DNA from: Bacillus sp. FJAT-42315
GTDB taxonomy: Bacteria > Bacillota > Bacilli > Bacillales > Domibacillaceae
Direction: 5' to 3'
Assembly (NCBI RefSeq): GCF_002797375.1
Contig: NZ_KZ454941.1
Span: 1,511,907 to 1,575,906, forward strand
DNA length: 64,000 nucleotides
In this document: positions 54,736 to 63,791 of the stretch, one piece after another
Position numbering within the stretch: the first letter of the stretch is position 1
How the letters are laid out: each line of letters starts with the position of its first letter
Translations under genes and position numbers: made by a program
Notes under the pieces: generated by a model
Databases searched by the model: none
What the model saw: only the letters and a program-made list of their open reading frames with translations
What the model was told of the DNA's origin: nothing

Positions 54736-55659
54736 ATGATCGATACGATTCTCTCTTATTTGCCGCCGACATTAAAGGAAGTTATTCAATGCTTGCCGTC
54801 CCAAGTAAAAGATGAAATGGAAGAGATCAGAATTCGGATGAATCAGCCGTTAGAAATCATTGCTCGACAAGTGTTCTTTTTGCCTCATATTGTTACACCC
54901 GAGGAAGGACAAGTATTAATGAATAAGCTGAGTCAGCACTCTTTTTATGCTTTAGATGAAGAGTTAAGATGCGGATATTTAACAATCGAAGGTGGTCACC
55001 GAGTGGGGCTTGCAGGAAAGGTCATTTTAGAACAAGGGAAAGTGAAAGCGATTCGTCATCTCTCATCTTTCAATTTGCGGATCGCTCGCCAAAAAATTGG
55101 AGTAGCTAAGCCGTTTATTTCGGCTCTTTATAAGGAGCGGTGGAAAAGTACATTGATCATTGGTGCACCGCAATCAGGGAAAACAACGTTACTACGAGAT
55201 ATCGCAAGAGTCGCCGCTAGTGGTGATTCAGCAATGAACTTATCTCCAGTGAAAGTAGGAATCGTGGACGAACGTTCAGAAATCGCTGGCTGCGTCAAAG
55301 GTATTCCTCAGCTGGATGTAGGGACTCGTACAGACGTTTTGGATGCTTGTCCGAAAGCAGAGGGAATGATGATGATGATTCGCTCGCTGAGTCCGGATGT
55401 ATTGATTGCTGACGAAATTGGGAGAGAAGAAGATGGACAAGCCGTTGCAGAAGCGGTAAATGCCGGTATTACCTTAATGGCGACGGTTCACGGTACGAGC
55501 TTAAAAGAGGCTTCTCAAAGACCAATGATCGAAAAAATCATTCAGATGGGCGTTTTTGAACGATTTATTGAGCTAGCATTTCACGATGGGGAGCGAGTGT
55601 TTCACATTCTCGATCAACAGGGGAAAAAGTTAGCGGTGAAAGTAGGGGAGGCCCAGTGA
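54736..55659 (+). CDS. spoIIIAA: Stage III sporulation protein AA (secretion-type ATPase)
   Basis: The 307-residue ATPase, made in the mother cell, energises the SpoIIIA-SpoIIQ channel to the forespore. It has Walker A GAPQSGKTT near residue 145, Walker B PDVLIADEIGREED and an MATVHG His-box. GGAGGAAG precedes the ATG. It is the first of eight tightly packed genes and overlaps spoIIIAB by 4 bases. Confidence 0.95.
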   Translation: MIDTILSYLPPTLKEVIQCLPSQVKDEMEEIRIRMNQPLEIIARQVFFLPHIVTPEEGQVLMNKLSQHSFYALDEELRCGYLTIEGGHRVGLAGKVILEQGKVKAIRHLSSFNLRIARQKIGVAKPFISALYKERWKSTLIIGAPQSGKTTLLRDIARVAASGDSAMNLSPVKVGIVDERSEIAGCVKGIPQLDVGTRTDVLDACPKAEGMMMMIRSLSPDVLIADEIGREEDGQAVAEAVNAGITLMATVHGTSLKEASQRPMIEKIIQMGVFERFIELAFHDGERVFHILDQQGKKLAVKVGEAQ

Positions 55660-56168
55660 AATGGATCGGAGCACTCTTCATTCTACTAGGTTGTTTTTGG
55701 CTAGGGATGGAGCAAGGGCGGAAGCTAAGCGAACGACCGCGACAGATTCGGTTGTTAAAATCGGCTTTGCAATCGTTAGAAGCAGAAATCGTGTATGGAC
55801 ATACGCCTTTACATGAATCTGCGAGAAAATTATCTGAGCGTCTACCACAGCCAATCGCCGCTCTCTTTTCTTCTTTTGCTCAGTTGTTGACAACAACTGA
55901 AATGGATGCGCAAGCTGCTTGGAGAAAAAGCTTACAGGATATTTGGTCACAGACGGAATTAAAGGAGGAAGAACGATCGATTTTATTGGAGTTTGGAGAG
56001 ACGGTGGGGCGGCACGATCGACTAACCGAGCAAAAGCACATCTTACTGACGCTTACTCATTTAGAACGTCAAGAGCAAGAGGCAGCTGAAAAGTATAAGC
56101 GCTATGGAACGCTGTATCGAAATTTAAGTATTATCGGTGGCTTATTTATCGTTCTGCTACTTTTATAG
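55656..56168 (+). CDS. spoIIIAB: Stage III sporulation protein AB
   Basis: The 170-residue protein has hydrophobic segments at each end (IGALFILLGCFWLGM and LSIIGGLFIVLLLL) and a helical, GspF-like centre (LKSALQSLEAEIVYG, TPLHESARKLSERL). GTG 55656 overlaps the spoIIIAA stop; AGGGGAGG precedes it. It is a membrane part of the feeding channel. Confidence 0.93.
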   Translation: MKWIGALFILLGCFWLGMEQGRKLSERPRQIRLLKSALQSLEAEIVYGHTPLHESARKLSERLPQPIAALFSSFAQLLTTTEMDAQAAWRKSLQDIWSQTELKEEERSILLEFGETVGRHDRLTEQKHILLTLTHLERQEQEAAEKYKRYGTLYRNLSIIGGLFIVLLLL

Positions 56169-56187
56169 CAGAGAAGGAGGAGAACAA

Positions 56188-56391
56188 TTGGGCATTGAAG
56201 TGGAAGTGATATTCAAAATCGCCGGCGTCGGTTTGATCGTGGCCTTCCTCCATACGATTTTAGAACAGGTAGGAAAAAAAGAGTACGCTCAGTGGGTCAC
56301 TTTATTTGGGTTTATTTACGTCTTGTTTTTGGTTGCGACGGTCGTGGAGGATTTGTTTGACAAAATTAAAGATGTCTTTTTATTTCAATGA
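56188..56391 (+). CDS. spoIIIAC: Stage III sporulation protein AC
   Basis: The 67-residue protein has two membrane helices (VIFKIAGVGLIVAFLHTIL and WVTLFGFIYVLFLVATVV). TTG 56188 has AAGGAGGAG at 7 bases; a longer frame to 56137 lies inside spoIIIAB. It is close in size to the B. subtilis protein (68 residues). spoIIIAD follows in the same reading frame, directly after the TGA. Confidence 0.92.
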   Translation: MGIEVEVIFKIAGVGLIVAFLHTILEQVGKKEYAQWVTLFGFIYVLFLVATVVEDLFDKIKDVFLFQ

Positions 56392-56406
56392 CGGGAGAGG
56401 AATACG

Positions 56407-56796
56407 ATTGAAATTATCCAAGTAGCTGCAATTGTTCTTGTTGCTGTATTTTTTGCTTTATTACTTGAAGAGCATCAGCCAGCTTTTACTTTTTTGCTCG
56501 TGCTATTTGTCGGCAGTAGCCTATTTTTGTTTTTAGCGGATCAAATTGCCGAGGTGATTTTAATGATTAAGAAGCTAGCTGCTCGTGCGGAAGTGGAGCT
56601 TGTGTATGTCGAAACGATGTTGAAAATTATTGGCGTTGCTTATATTGCTGAATTCGCCGCTCAAATGACAAAGGATGCTGGGCAAGAAGCACTAGCAACC
56701 AAAATGGAGCTCGCAGGTAAAGTCATTATTTTATCGATGGCTGTTCCGATTTTAACCCTGTTAATTGAAACGATTTTGTCGATGCTACCGAATTAA
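56407..56796 (+). CDS. spoIIIAD: Stage III sporulation protein AD (ATT start)
   Basis: The 129-residue membrane protein (EIIQVAAIVLVAVFFALLL, PAFTFLLVLFVGSSLFLFL, VYVETMLKIIGVAYIAEFAAQ) matches SpoIIIAD over its length. Between the spoIIIAC TGA (56389-56391) and codon 2 there is no ATG, GTG or TTG in frame. The only plausible start is ATT 56407, six bases after GGGAGAGG. Starting at the first TTG (56494) would remove the first membrane helix. B. subtilis SpoIIIAD is about the same length. Confidence 0.88.
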   Translation: MEIIQVAAIVLVAVFFALLLEEHQPAFTFLLVLFVGSSLFLFLADQIAEVILMIKKLAARAEVELVYVETMLKIIGVAYIAEFAAQMTKDAGQEALATKMELAGKVIILSMAVPILTLLIETILSMLPN

Positions 56797-56826
56797 CAAA
56801 AGCATAGGTAATGGTGGTGGATGTGT

Positions 56827-58011
56827 ATGAAGCAACGATTAAAGTTCGCTCTTTTGTTATTCATTTTGATTGCATCAGCCTCTTATAGTGTACAAGCAGC
56901 GAGTGAGGAGGAGCCACTTGATTTAGGTGGAATGGCGAAAGAGCAGTTGCAGCATTTAGGACTAGAAGATCTGTCCGCTCAATGGGATCACATTGTAAGA
57001 ACGTACGGACAGTATTTGCCAGAAGCGAAACGAGGACCACTACCGAGCTTGTTAGAAAATGGACAATCTGTTTCGTTAAGTGAGTGGGCAAAGGGATTAG
57101 TAGCTTTTATCTTTCATGAATTAACAGCGAATGGTAAATTGCTCGGTACATTGATTTTGTTAACGGTGTTTTCTGTCTTTCTGCAAATTCTCCAAAATGC
57201 CTTTGAACAAGGAGTGGTCAGTAAGACGGCTTATGGCATCGTGTTAATGGTGCTAATGATTATCGCTTTAAATAGTTTTCGTTTAACGATGGATTATGCC
57301 ATCGAAGCGGTCGATGGAATGATTCAATTTTTACTCGCGCTTGTCCCGATTTTGCTCGCTTTATTAGCGACAACTGGGGGAGTGGTTTCAGCTACGCTGT
57401 TTCACCCGTTTTTACTTTTTTTAATGAATATTAGCGCGATATTGATTCAAAAAGTCGTTTTACCTCTGCTGTTTTTTGCCACGCTTATTAGCTTAGTGAG
57501 TCTTTTTTCTGAATATTATCAAGCGACTAAGCTTGCTGATCTACTTCGCCGCTTTAGTATTGGGTTGCTCAGCGTGTTTATGGCGATTTATTTAGCGGTT
57601 GTTTCCATTCAGGGAACGGCAGCCGCTGTGTCTGATGGACTAGCGATTCGAGCCGCAAAATTTCTTGCTGGCAACTTTATTCCTGTCGTGGGCAGGATGT
57701 TTACAGAAGCAGCGGATACGGTGATGAGTGCCTCCTTATTATTGAAAAACACGCTCGGTCTTGCGGGAGCAGGGATGCTGTTGCTAATTATTGTTTTTCC
57801 AGCTATAAAGATCTTTGTACTAATTATGATCTATAAAATCTCAGCGGCGATGCTACAGCCACTTGGAGACAAAATGGTCGTCGATTGTCTCGACATCATT
57901 AGCAAAAACATGACCTATGTACTAGCCGCTCTCGTAATTGTCTCCTTCATGTTCTTTTTATCGATTGTCATTCTCGTATCTGCAAGCAATTTATCCATGA
58001 TGATTCGTTAA
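56827..58011 (+). CDS. spoIIIAE: Stage III sporulation protein AE
   Basis: The 394-residue protein has a signal peptide (KFALLLFILIASASYSVQA), an external domain to about residue 85 and about seven or eight membrane helices, as in SpoIIIAE. ATG 56827 is preferred over ATG 56821, with GGTGGTGG upstream. It is the largest membrane component of the channel. Confidence 0.94.
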   Translation: MKQRLKFALLLFILIASASYSVQAASEEEPLDLGGMAKEQLQHLGLEDLSAQWDHIVRTYGQYLPEAKRGPLPSLLENGQSVSLSEWAKGLVAFIFHELTANGKLLGTLILLTVFSVFLQILQNAFEQGVVSKTAYGIVLMVLMIIALNSFRLTMDYAIEAVDGMIQFLLALVPILLALLATTGGVVSATLFHPFLLFLMNISAILIQKVVLPLLFFATLISLVSLFSEYYQATKLADLLRRFSIGLLSVFMAIYLAVVSIQGTAAAVSDGLAIRAAKFLAGNFIPVVGRMFTEAADTVMSASLLLKNTLGLAGAGMLLLIIVFPAIKIFVLIMIYKISAAMLQPLGDKMVVDCLDIISKNMTYVLAALVIVSFMFFLSIVILVSASNLSMMIR

Positions 58012-58028
58012 GGAAGGGACCGAGAAGA

Positions 58029-58640
58029 ATGGCTTATATAACAGACTGGTTAAGTAAAGTATTAGCTTTTATTCTCCTTGCTGCTGTGGTGGACATGCTA
58101 TTACCGACTTCTTCATTTCAGAAGTACGCGAGGGTTGTGATGGGCTTACTGTTATTGTTAGTGATGTTGCGTCCGATGTGGACGTTGTTTTCTATCGATA
58201 TGGAGCAAGAGCTGTATGACTGGGTTGCCCAGCAAACAAAAGACGAAAAGTTAGAACAGGAACTGACGGTCAAACAAGATCGTTTAGAGTCTACAAAGCA
58301 ACTTTATATATTGAAAAATGCGGAACAGCAATTACGTACTCAAGTGGAACACGAATTAAAGAATCAATTTCAAAGGAAAATAATAGATTTAAATATTGAG
58401 GTTCACGACTGGGGAGAATATGCCCCTGAAGACATTGCACAAGTAGATGTGTATATCGCCCCTGTAGATGAGAAGGGATCTACCACGACAGTAGATGAAG
58501 TTGTGATTGATTCGTCTTCTACACTACAAATGGATCGGAAGGAAGACCAATCACTCATCGATTTTCTCTCGAAAAAGTGGAATATTCCGACCGAGCAATT
58601 GAATATTCATATGGTAGAGGAGGGGGACAGCCTTGAGTGA
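58029..58640 (+). CDS. spoIIIAF: Stage III sporulation protein AF
   Basis: The 203-residue protein has two N-terminal membrane helices (VLAFILLAAVVDMLL and VVMGLLLLLVMLRPMW), a coiled-coil segment (about 70-105) and a ring-building-motif-like C-terminus. AAGGAAGGG precedes the ATG. It overlaps spoIIIAG by 8 bases. Confidence 0.92.
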   Translation: MAYITDWLSKVLAFILLAAVVDMLLPTSSFQKYARVVMGLLLLLVMLRPMWTLFSIDMEQELYDWVAQQTKDEKLEQELTVKQDRLESTKQLYILKNAEQQLRTQVEHELKNQFQRKIIDLNIEVHDWGEYAPEDIAQVDVYIAPVDEKGSTTTVDEVVIDSSSTLQMDRKEDQSLIDFLSKKWNIPTEQLNIHMVEEGDSLE

Positions 58641-59283
58641 TCGAAAAAATTTGCTAGAACGGCTACAGTCCTTAATTCCATCTAAAAAAAGCGGAGAGGA
58701 GAAAACGGCAAATAAGGCAAAATGGATGGTGATTGTAGCTATCCTAGGCATGGGCATGATGCTGTTCAGTGATTTGAAGGAAAGAGGAGACATACCTGTG
58801 ATCAATCAAGATCATCAAGCTAATAGTGAAGAAGCATCCGGACAAAAGAATTCGCCGATTCAACCCTCAACAAGCGACTACGAGCAAGAATATGAAAAAA
58901 AACTACAATCTGCGCTTGAGGAAATGGCTGGTGTCAGTAATGTGACAGTTGTAGTCAATATAGAAGCCAGTGAACAAAAAGTGCTAGAAAAAAACACAGC
59001 TGTCAAATCACAAGAAACGAAAGAAATTGATAAGAAGGGTGGAGAGCGGACGGTCATTGATCAAACGAGAGAAGAGGAATTAGTGATGATGAAAGAAGAA
59101 CATGGAGATGCTCCGGTCATATTAGAAATGAAGAAGCCGGAAATACGTGGAGTGCTAGTCGTAGCGGAGGGAGTAGAAAATATTCAAGTGAAAAAATGGG
59201 TAATTGAATCGGTCACAAGGGTGCTGCATGTGCCGAGCCATCGCGTAGCCGTCATGCCGAAAAAACCAAAGGAGGAAGCTTAA
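58633..59283 (+). CDS. spoIIIAG: Stage III sporulation protein AG
   Basis: The 216-residue protein has one membrane helix (MVIVAILGMGMMLF, about residues 33-46) and an intermembrane-space ring domain (LEEMAGVSNVTVVVNIEASEQK to KPEIRGVLVVAEGVENIQVKKWVIESVTRVL) split by an insertion as in the known SpoIIIAG ring. TTG 58633 follows GAGGAGGGGG. Confidence 0.94.
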   Translation: MSDRKNLLERLQSLIPSKKSGEEKTANKAKWMVIVAILGMGMMLFSDLKERGDIPVINQDHQANSEEASGQKNSPIQPSTSDYEQEYEKKLQSALEEMAGVSNVTVVVNIEASEQKVLEKNTAVKSQETKEIDKKGGERTVIDQTREEELVMMKEEHGDAPVILEMKKPEIRGVLVVAEGVENIQVKKWVIESVTRVLHVPSHRVAVMPKKPKEEA

Positions 59284-59284
59284 A

Positions 59285-59851
59285 ATGTTATTGAAAAAAC
59301 AAACCGTTTGGTTGTTAACAATGATTAGTCTAGTTGTCGTATTATCTGTCTACTACATTACTTCTCCAGAGCAGCTTTCACCTGACGTCGCCTCAACGAA
59401 AAATCAAGCAGAAGAGATCAATGAGTCAGCTGAACAAATGCCTCAAGAAACAAATGGAGTAGCGAATGACCAACAAGTCGAAGTTGTGACAGAAGCGGCA
59501 GGAGATGAGGCGTTTGACCTTCTTCGATTAGAAATGGAGGACCAAAGAAATAAGATGAAAGAGGATTTGACAACGAAAGTAGCTTCATCGGACCTTTCCG
59601 TTGAAGATAAAAATCAAGCCTATGAAGAAATGGAAAAATTAACAGAGCTGGCAACGAAAGAAAGTGTGTTAGAGACACTCATTAAATCAAAAGGATATAA
59701 AGATGCTCTCGTTCGTGCAGATGGAACGAATATTAAAATCACCGTCAAAGCCGAAAAACATTCCGCTGCCGCAGCTAATGAAATCATTCGCCTGGCACGG
59801 GACGAGCTAGGAAAGCAACCGGTTGCAGTGGAATTTCAAACAGTGAAATAA
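59285..59851 (+). CDS. spoIIIAH: Stage III sporulation protein AH
   Basis: The 188-residue protein has one membrane helix (residues 7-26), an acidic linker and a C-terminal ring-building domain (LIKSKGYKDALVRADGTNIKITVKAEKHSAAAANEIIRLA), the part that binds SpoIIQ from the forespore. AAAGGAGGAAGC precedes the ATG, one base after the spoIIIAG stop. Last gene of the operon. Confidence 0.95.
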   Translation: MLLKKQTVWLLTMISLVVVLSVYYITSPEQLSPDVASTKNQAEEINESAEQMPQETNGVANDQQVEVVTEAAGDEAFDLLRLEMEDQRNKMKEDLTTKVASSDLSVEDKNQAYEEMEKLTELATKESVLETLIKSKGYKDALVRADGTNIKITVKAEKHSAAAANEIIRLARDELGKQPVAVEFQTVK

Positions 59852-60070
59852 CATAAAAATGAAAAGTTGGGAGCTATCTTAAAAAAGGCGCATTTTATAT
59901 AGGGACTACAACATCTAGGTATATTTAGTTGATTAAGAGCTAGAGGTGGTTTCTGTAAGAGGGTTCCTTTTATGTTTAAGGTCGCTCTTTTTTTTATTTA
60001 TAGACTGATAGATATAATTGAAAAAATATTTTAAAAATTTTCATTTATCATATCATATTTAATGGAAAAA

Positions 60071-60135
60071 CGATAAAATATCTAGTAAGAATTCTCTTTC
60101 TTAATTAAAAGTTGAATTCTTACTAGATGTTATCG
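60071..60135. repeat. Long perfect inverted repeat in the accBC leader
   Basis: ATCTAGTAAGAATTC (60080-60094) and its exact complement (60114-60128) form a 15-bp stem with a 19-base AT-rich loop, extended by CGATA/TATCG after a short asymmetric loop. No T-run follows. The rest of the 328-base gap 59852-60179 holds no ORF with a ribosome site; a weak terminator (GCTCTTTTTTTT near 59985) may end spoIIIA. Confidence 0.75.
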
Positions 60136-60179
60136 TAAGATGTTATTATCTAGTCATAATTTTTCAAGGGGTGTCAGAG

Positions 60180-60677
60180 ATGAAAGTACAGGAAATAAGA
60201 GAATTGATTAAACTTGTCGATCAATCCAATATTGAAGAGTTTGTATTTGAATCAGATGGTAGTAAAGTCAAAATGAAAAAGAACGCAGGCGTGACATACT
60301 CTGTAGTGAAAGACGTACCACAGGAAGCGCCGAAAGTAGAAGCTGCTCCGGTACAAGCACAACAACCGGAAGTAAAGCCTGCTGTTCAAGAAGTACCAGC
60401 GCCAGAAGCGCCAAAAGCAGTGGAAAGCACGGAAAATTTACATAAAATCACGTCTCCGATGGTGGGAACGTTCTATCAATCCCCATCTCCAGATGCGGAG
60501 GCATACGTGAAGCCGGGATCAAAAGTGTCTAGTGAAACCGTTGTTTGTATCGTGGAAGCAATGAAATTGTTTAATGAAATCGAAGCGGAAGTGGAAGGCG
60601 AGATTGTCGAGATTCTTGTGAAAGATGGGCAATTAGTTGAGTACGGTCAACCGTTATTTTCAGTAAAGCCTTTATAA
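60180..60677 (+). CDS. accB: Biotin carboxyl carrier protein of acetyl-CoA carboxylase
   Basis: The 165-residue protein has an N-terminal domain ([21 protein letters not shown]), a flexible Pro/Ala/Glu linker (about 45-85) and a C-terminal biotinyl domain with the attachment lysine in EAMKLFNE. It carries CO2 between AccC and AccAD. ATG 60180 has AAGGGG at 8 bases; GTG 60171 is in frame but overlaps that site. Forms an operon with accC and yqhY. Confidence 0.95.
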   Translation: MKVQEIRELIKLVDQSNIEEFVFESDGSKVKMKKNAGVTYSVVKDVPQEAPKVEAAPVQAQQPEVKPAVQEVPAPEAPKAVESTENLHKITSPMVGTFYQSPSPDAEAYVKPGSKVSSETVVCIVEAMKLFNEIEAEVEGEIVEILVKDGQLVEYGQPLFSVKPL

Positions 60678-60689
60678 GGAGAGATCGGA

Positions 60690-62042
60690 ATGATTAAAAA
60701 GTTATTGATCGCCAATCGTGGGGAAATTGCTGTGCGTATTATTCGTGCCTGCAAAGAGCTAGATGTGGAAACGGTGGCTGTCTATTCCGAAGCAGATAAA
60801 GAAGCTCTCCATGTACAATTAGCAGATGAAGCTTTCTGTATTGGACCTACTGCTTCTAAAGACAGTTATTTAAATTTCACGAATATTATTAGTGTGGCTA
60901 AATTGACGAATTGTGATGCGATCCATCCGGGTTATGGATTTTTAGCAGAAAATGCAGACTTCGCGGAGCTTTGTCGCGAGTGCAATATTATCTTTGTCGG
61001 TCCATCTCCAGAAGCCATTACTCAAATGGGAACGAAAGATGTAGCACGTGATACGATGGAAAAAGCGGGTGTGCCAATCGTACCGGGCTCTGATGGCATT
61101 ATTCCATCGATCGAAGAAGGAATGTCGATTGCCGAGGGAATTGGATATCCGGTCATTATTAAAGCTACAGCTGGCGGTGGCGGAAAAGGGATTCGTGTAG
61201 CTCGCGATGAAGAAGAGTTAGTCAAAGGCATTAACATGACCCAGCAAGAAGCAGCTACAGCATTTGGTAATCCAGGTGTCTATTTGGAAAAATTTATTGA
61301 AGATTTTCGCCATGTTGAAATTCAAGTACTTGCAGATACGCATGGAAATGTGATTCACTTAGGTGAGCGTGATTGTACCATTCAACGACGCATGCAAAAA
61401 TTGCTTGAAGAAACCCCTTCACCGGCTCTTGATGCCAAAATTCGTGAAGAAATGGGAAATGCAGCAGTGAAAGCAGCGAAAGCGGTTGATTATACAGGTG
61501 CAGGAACGGTAGAATTTATTTATGATTATAATCATAAACAGTTTTATTTCATGGAAATGAACACAAGAATTCAAGTAGAACATCCTGTAACAGAAATGGT
61601 AACAGGTGTGGATTTGATTAAAGAGCAGATTCGCGTAGCATCTGGTGAGGAATTGACTCTTACACAACAAGAGGTAGAGTTCAATGGTTGGTCGATTGAA
61701 TGCCGAATTAATGCAGAGAACCCAGAAAAGAACTTTATGCCGTCTCCTGGTCGCATTACAGTCTATATGCCACCTGGTGGTTTTGGGGTTCGGGTAGATT
61801 CTGCCGCTTATCCAGGCTATATGATTCCACCATTTTATGATTCCATGATCGCTAAACTTATCACGTTTGGATCGACTCGTGAAGAAGCGATTGCTCGAAT
61901 GAAGCGTGCATTAAGCGAGTTTGTCATCGAAGGAGTTCACACAACTATTCCTTTCCATTTACAGTTGCTTGATCATGAAAAGTTCGTTGAAGGAGAATTC
62001 AACACGAAATTCCTTGAAATGTACGAAGTGATGAAGTCATAA
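60690..62042 (+). CDS. accC: Biotin carboxylase of acetyl-CoA carboxylase
   Basis: The 450-residue ATP-grasp enzyme carboxylates biotin on AccB. It has [18 protein letters not shown], the [15 protein letters not shown] motif, the glycine-rich ATP lid [28 protein letters not shown], and [31 protein letters not shown] split metal/biotin sites (catalytic Arg in NTRIQVEH). AAGGAGAG precedes the ATG, 12 bases after accB. Confidence 0.97.
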   Translation: MIKKLLIANRGEIAVRIIRACKELDVETVAVYSEADKEALHVQLADEAFCIGPTASKDSYLNFTNIISVAKLTNCDAIHPGYGFLAENADFAELCRECNIIFVGPSPEAITQMGTKDVARDTMEKAGVPIVPGSDGIIPSIEEGMSIAEGIGYPVIIKATAGGGGKGIRVARDEEELVKGINMTQQEAATAFGNPGVYLEKFIEDFRHVEIQVLADTHGNVIHLGERDCTIQRRMQKLLEETPSPALDAKIREEMGNAAVKAAKAVDYTGAGTVEFIYDYNHKQFYFMEMNTRIQVEHPVTEMVTGVDLIKEQIRVASGEELTLTQQEVEFNGWSIECRINAENPEKNFMPSPGRITVYMPPGGFGVRVDSAAYPGYMIPPFYDSMIAKLITFGSTREEAIARMKRALSEFVIEGVHTTIPFHLQLLDHEKFVEGEFNTKFLEMYEVMKS

Positions 62043-62068
62043 ACAATTTAACACGGGGGTGTTGATTG

Positions 62069-62488
62069 ATGGCAGAAAATAGCCAAGGAAATCAAGTTTT
62101 AGAAATGAGCAATGGAGATAACGGTATGGGCCGGATTGAAATTGCTCCTGAAGTAATTGAAGTCATTGCAGGAATCGCTGCATCTGAAGTCGATGGCGTT
62201 GAAAAAATGCGCGGTAGCTTTGCATCAGGTGTCGTTGAGCGCCTCGGTAAGAAAAACCACGGCAAAGGCGTTCGTGTCGACTTGACAGAAGACGGTATTA
62301 AAGTTGATGTGTATTGTGTGATCGCATTTGGGGTATCGATTCCTGCTGTCGCTCAAAAGATTCAAGATAATATTCGACAAGCGTTATTAAATATGACGGC
62401 ACTTCAAGTGGATGAAGTGAATATTCATGTTGTCGGTATTCAATTTGAAACAAAAAACACTGAAGGCGATTTAGTGCCGGAAGCGTAA
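62069..62488 (+). CDS. yqhY: Asp23/Gls24 family protein YqhY
   Basis: The 139-residue soluble protein has the Asp23 pattern GRIEIAPEVIEVIAGIAASEVDGV, an internal GVRVDLTEDGIKVDVYCVIAFG and PAVAQKIQDNIRQAL. In B. subtilis, yqhY loss is linked to altered acetyl-CoA carboxylase activity, which fits the accBC-yqhY operon. ATG 62069 is used (TTG 62066 also in frame), with CGGGGGTG upstream. Confidence 0.92.
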   Translation: MAENSQGNQVLEMSNGDNGMGRIEIAPEVIEVIAGIAASEVDGVEKMRGSFASGVVERLGKKNHGKGVRVDLTEDGIKVDVYCVIAFGVSIPAVAQKIQDNIRQALLNMTALQVDEVNIHVVGIQFETKNTEGDLVPEA

Positions 62489-62493
62489 AATGA

Positions 62494-62557
62494 AAGGCTG
62501 ACCTAAGCAAAACGGGTAAGGCGTATGAAGCCTTACCTAACGGGTTAGCTTTTTTTA
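62494..62557 (+). terminator. Terminator after yqhY
   Basis: The inner stem GGTAAGGC/GCCTTACC and an outer imperfect stem (AAGGCTGACC against GGGTTAGCTT) are followed by T7. Confidence 0.85.
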
Positions 62558-62593
62558 TTGTTTGGAGATAACTATTTATAAGGTTGTGACATC

Positions 62594-63652
62594 ATGATTA
62601 TAGTTGCAATTATTATGTTTTTTGGATTATTGTGGGTGGCTTCGTACTGGTGGAACAGGAGCTCTATTTGGAATGGCTTGTGGTTTTTGGGTTTGGCTTT
62701 TTTTTCAGCAGTGGGACTGGCGCAATTACTGTTTAAACAAAATGAACAGGTGACATTAGTGGTTTTAGCCATTCTCATCGTGGTTCTTGTCTTGCTGTTA
62801 CCACTACATTTGCTGATCGCGTCACTGTTATTGTTTCGGTCGGCGCGAAAATTATGGCGTCGTGAGGGGAGGAAGTTCGCCAATTATCTGTCAGCTTTAT
62901 TAGGGCTTGTCTTAATTGGGGCGGTCATCTTACCGTTTGTTAGTAATATAGAACAGCTTCCAGACTGGTTATCGCTCATACTATCGATGCTCTATTTTGG
63001 TTTGTTTTATTTTCTTATTGGATTTATGGTACTTCTAGTATCAAACTGGACGTATCGTCTAATTCCGCCGAGGAAAAAGCAGGACTATATCATTGTGCTT
63101 GGAAGTGGATTGATCGATGGATATAAAGTGTCTCCTTTACTCGCAAGCCGAATTGAAAAAGGAATTGAATTTCAACAAAAACAATTTGAAAAAAGCGGAA
63201 AACAAGCTAAGCTAATCTTTTCGGGTGGACAAGGTGCTGACGAGTTGTTGCCAGAGGGGGAAGCAATGCAGCAATACGCGCTGTCGAAAGGTGTAAGACC
63301 AGAGGATACGCTTGTTGAACGTGAATCAGTCAATACATACGAAAATATGTTGTTTTCTAAACAGATAATGGATGAATGCTCACCAGCAGGTTATTCGGCC
63401 ATTTTTGTCACGAATAATTATCATGTGCTGCGCGCGGGAATGTGGGCGCGTAAGGTCGGGCTTCGTTCAATTGGATTAGGCTCGAAAACGATAGGATATT
63501 TTTGGATCAATGCACTCATACGTGAATATATTGGCATATTAGTTATGCACAAGTGGAAACATATTTTGTTTATTATGTTTGTCTTTCTGATGATGACTGG
63601 GCTATTTTGGTTTAGTCAGCACTTGGACAACAATGGGATATTTTCGTTTTAA
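62594..63652 (+). CDS. DUF218 (YdcF/SanA-like) membrane protein
   Basis: The 352-residue protein has about five N-terminal membrane helices (residues 1-155), a DUF218 domain (about 165-310: DYIIVLGSGLIDGYKVSPLLASRIEKG, FSGGQGADELLPEG, ESVNTYENMLFSKQIM, FVTNNYHVLRAGMWAR) and a last hydrophobic helix. Relatives act in cell-envelope processes, for example ElyC and SanA in E. coli; the reaction is unknown. It sits between yqhY and nusB, where B. subtilis has no such gene. The ribosome site is weak (AAGG). Confidence 0.88.
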   Translation: MIIVAIIMFFGLLWVASYWWNRSSIWNGLWFLGLAFFSAVGLAQLLFKQNEQVTLVVLAILIVVLVLLLPLHLLIASLLLFRSARKLWRREGRKFANYLSALLGLVLIGAVILPFVSNIEQLPDWLSLILSMLYFGLFYFLIGFMVLLVSNWTYRLIPPRKKQDYIIVLGSGLIDGYKVSPLLASRIEKGIEFQQKQFEKSGKQAKLIFSGGQGADELLPEGEAMQQYALSKGVRPEDTLVERESVNTYENMLFSKQIMDECSPAGYSAIFVTNNYHVLRAGMWARKVGLRSIGLGSKTIGYFWINALIREYIGILVMHKWKHILFIMFVFLMMTGLFWFSQHLDNNGIFSF

Positions 63653-63791
63653 ATAGATTATGTTAAAGCGGTGCGTTGATTTCGGCAAAGCTTTTTAAAT
63701 AAAACACATCCTTTTTCGCAAGAGCGTGTGTATTTTTTTTATTTTATGCTATTATCATTTTATGATGAAAAAGCAAAAGGAGTTTAAATGA

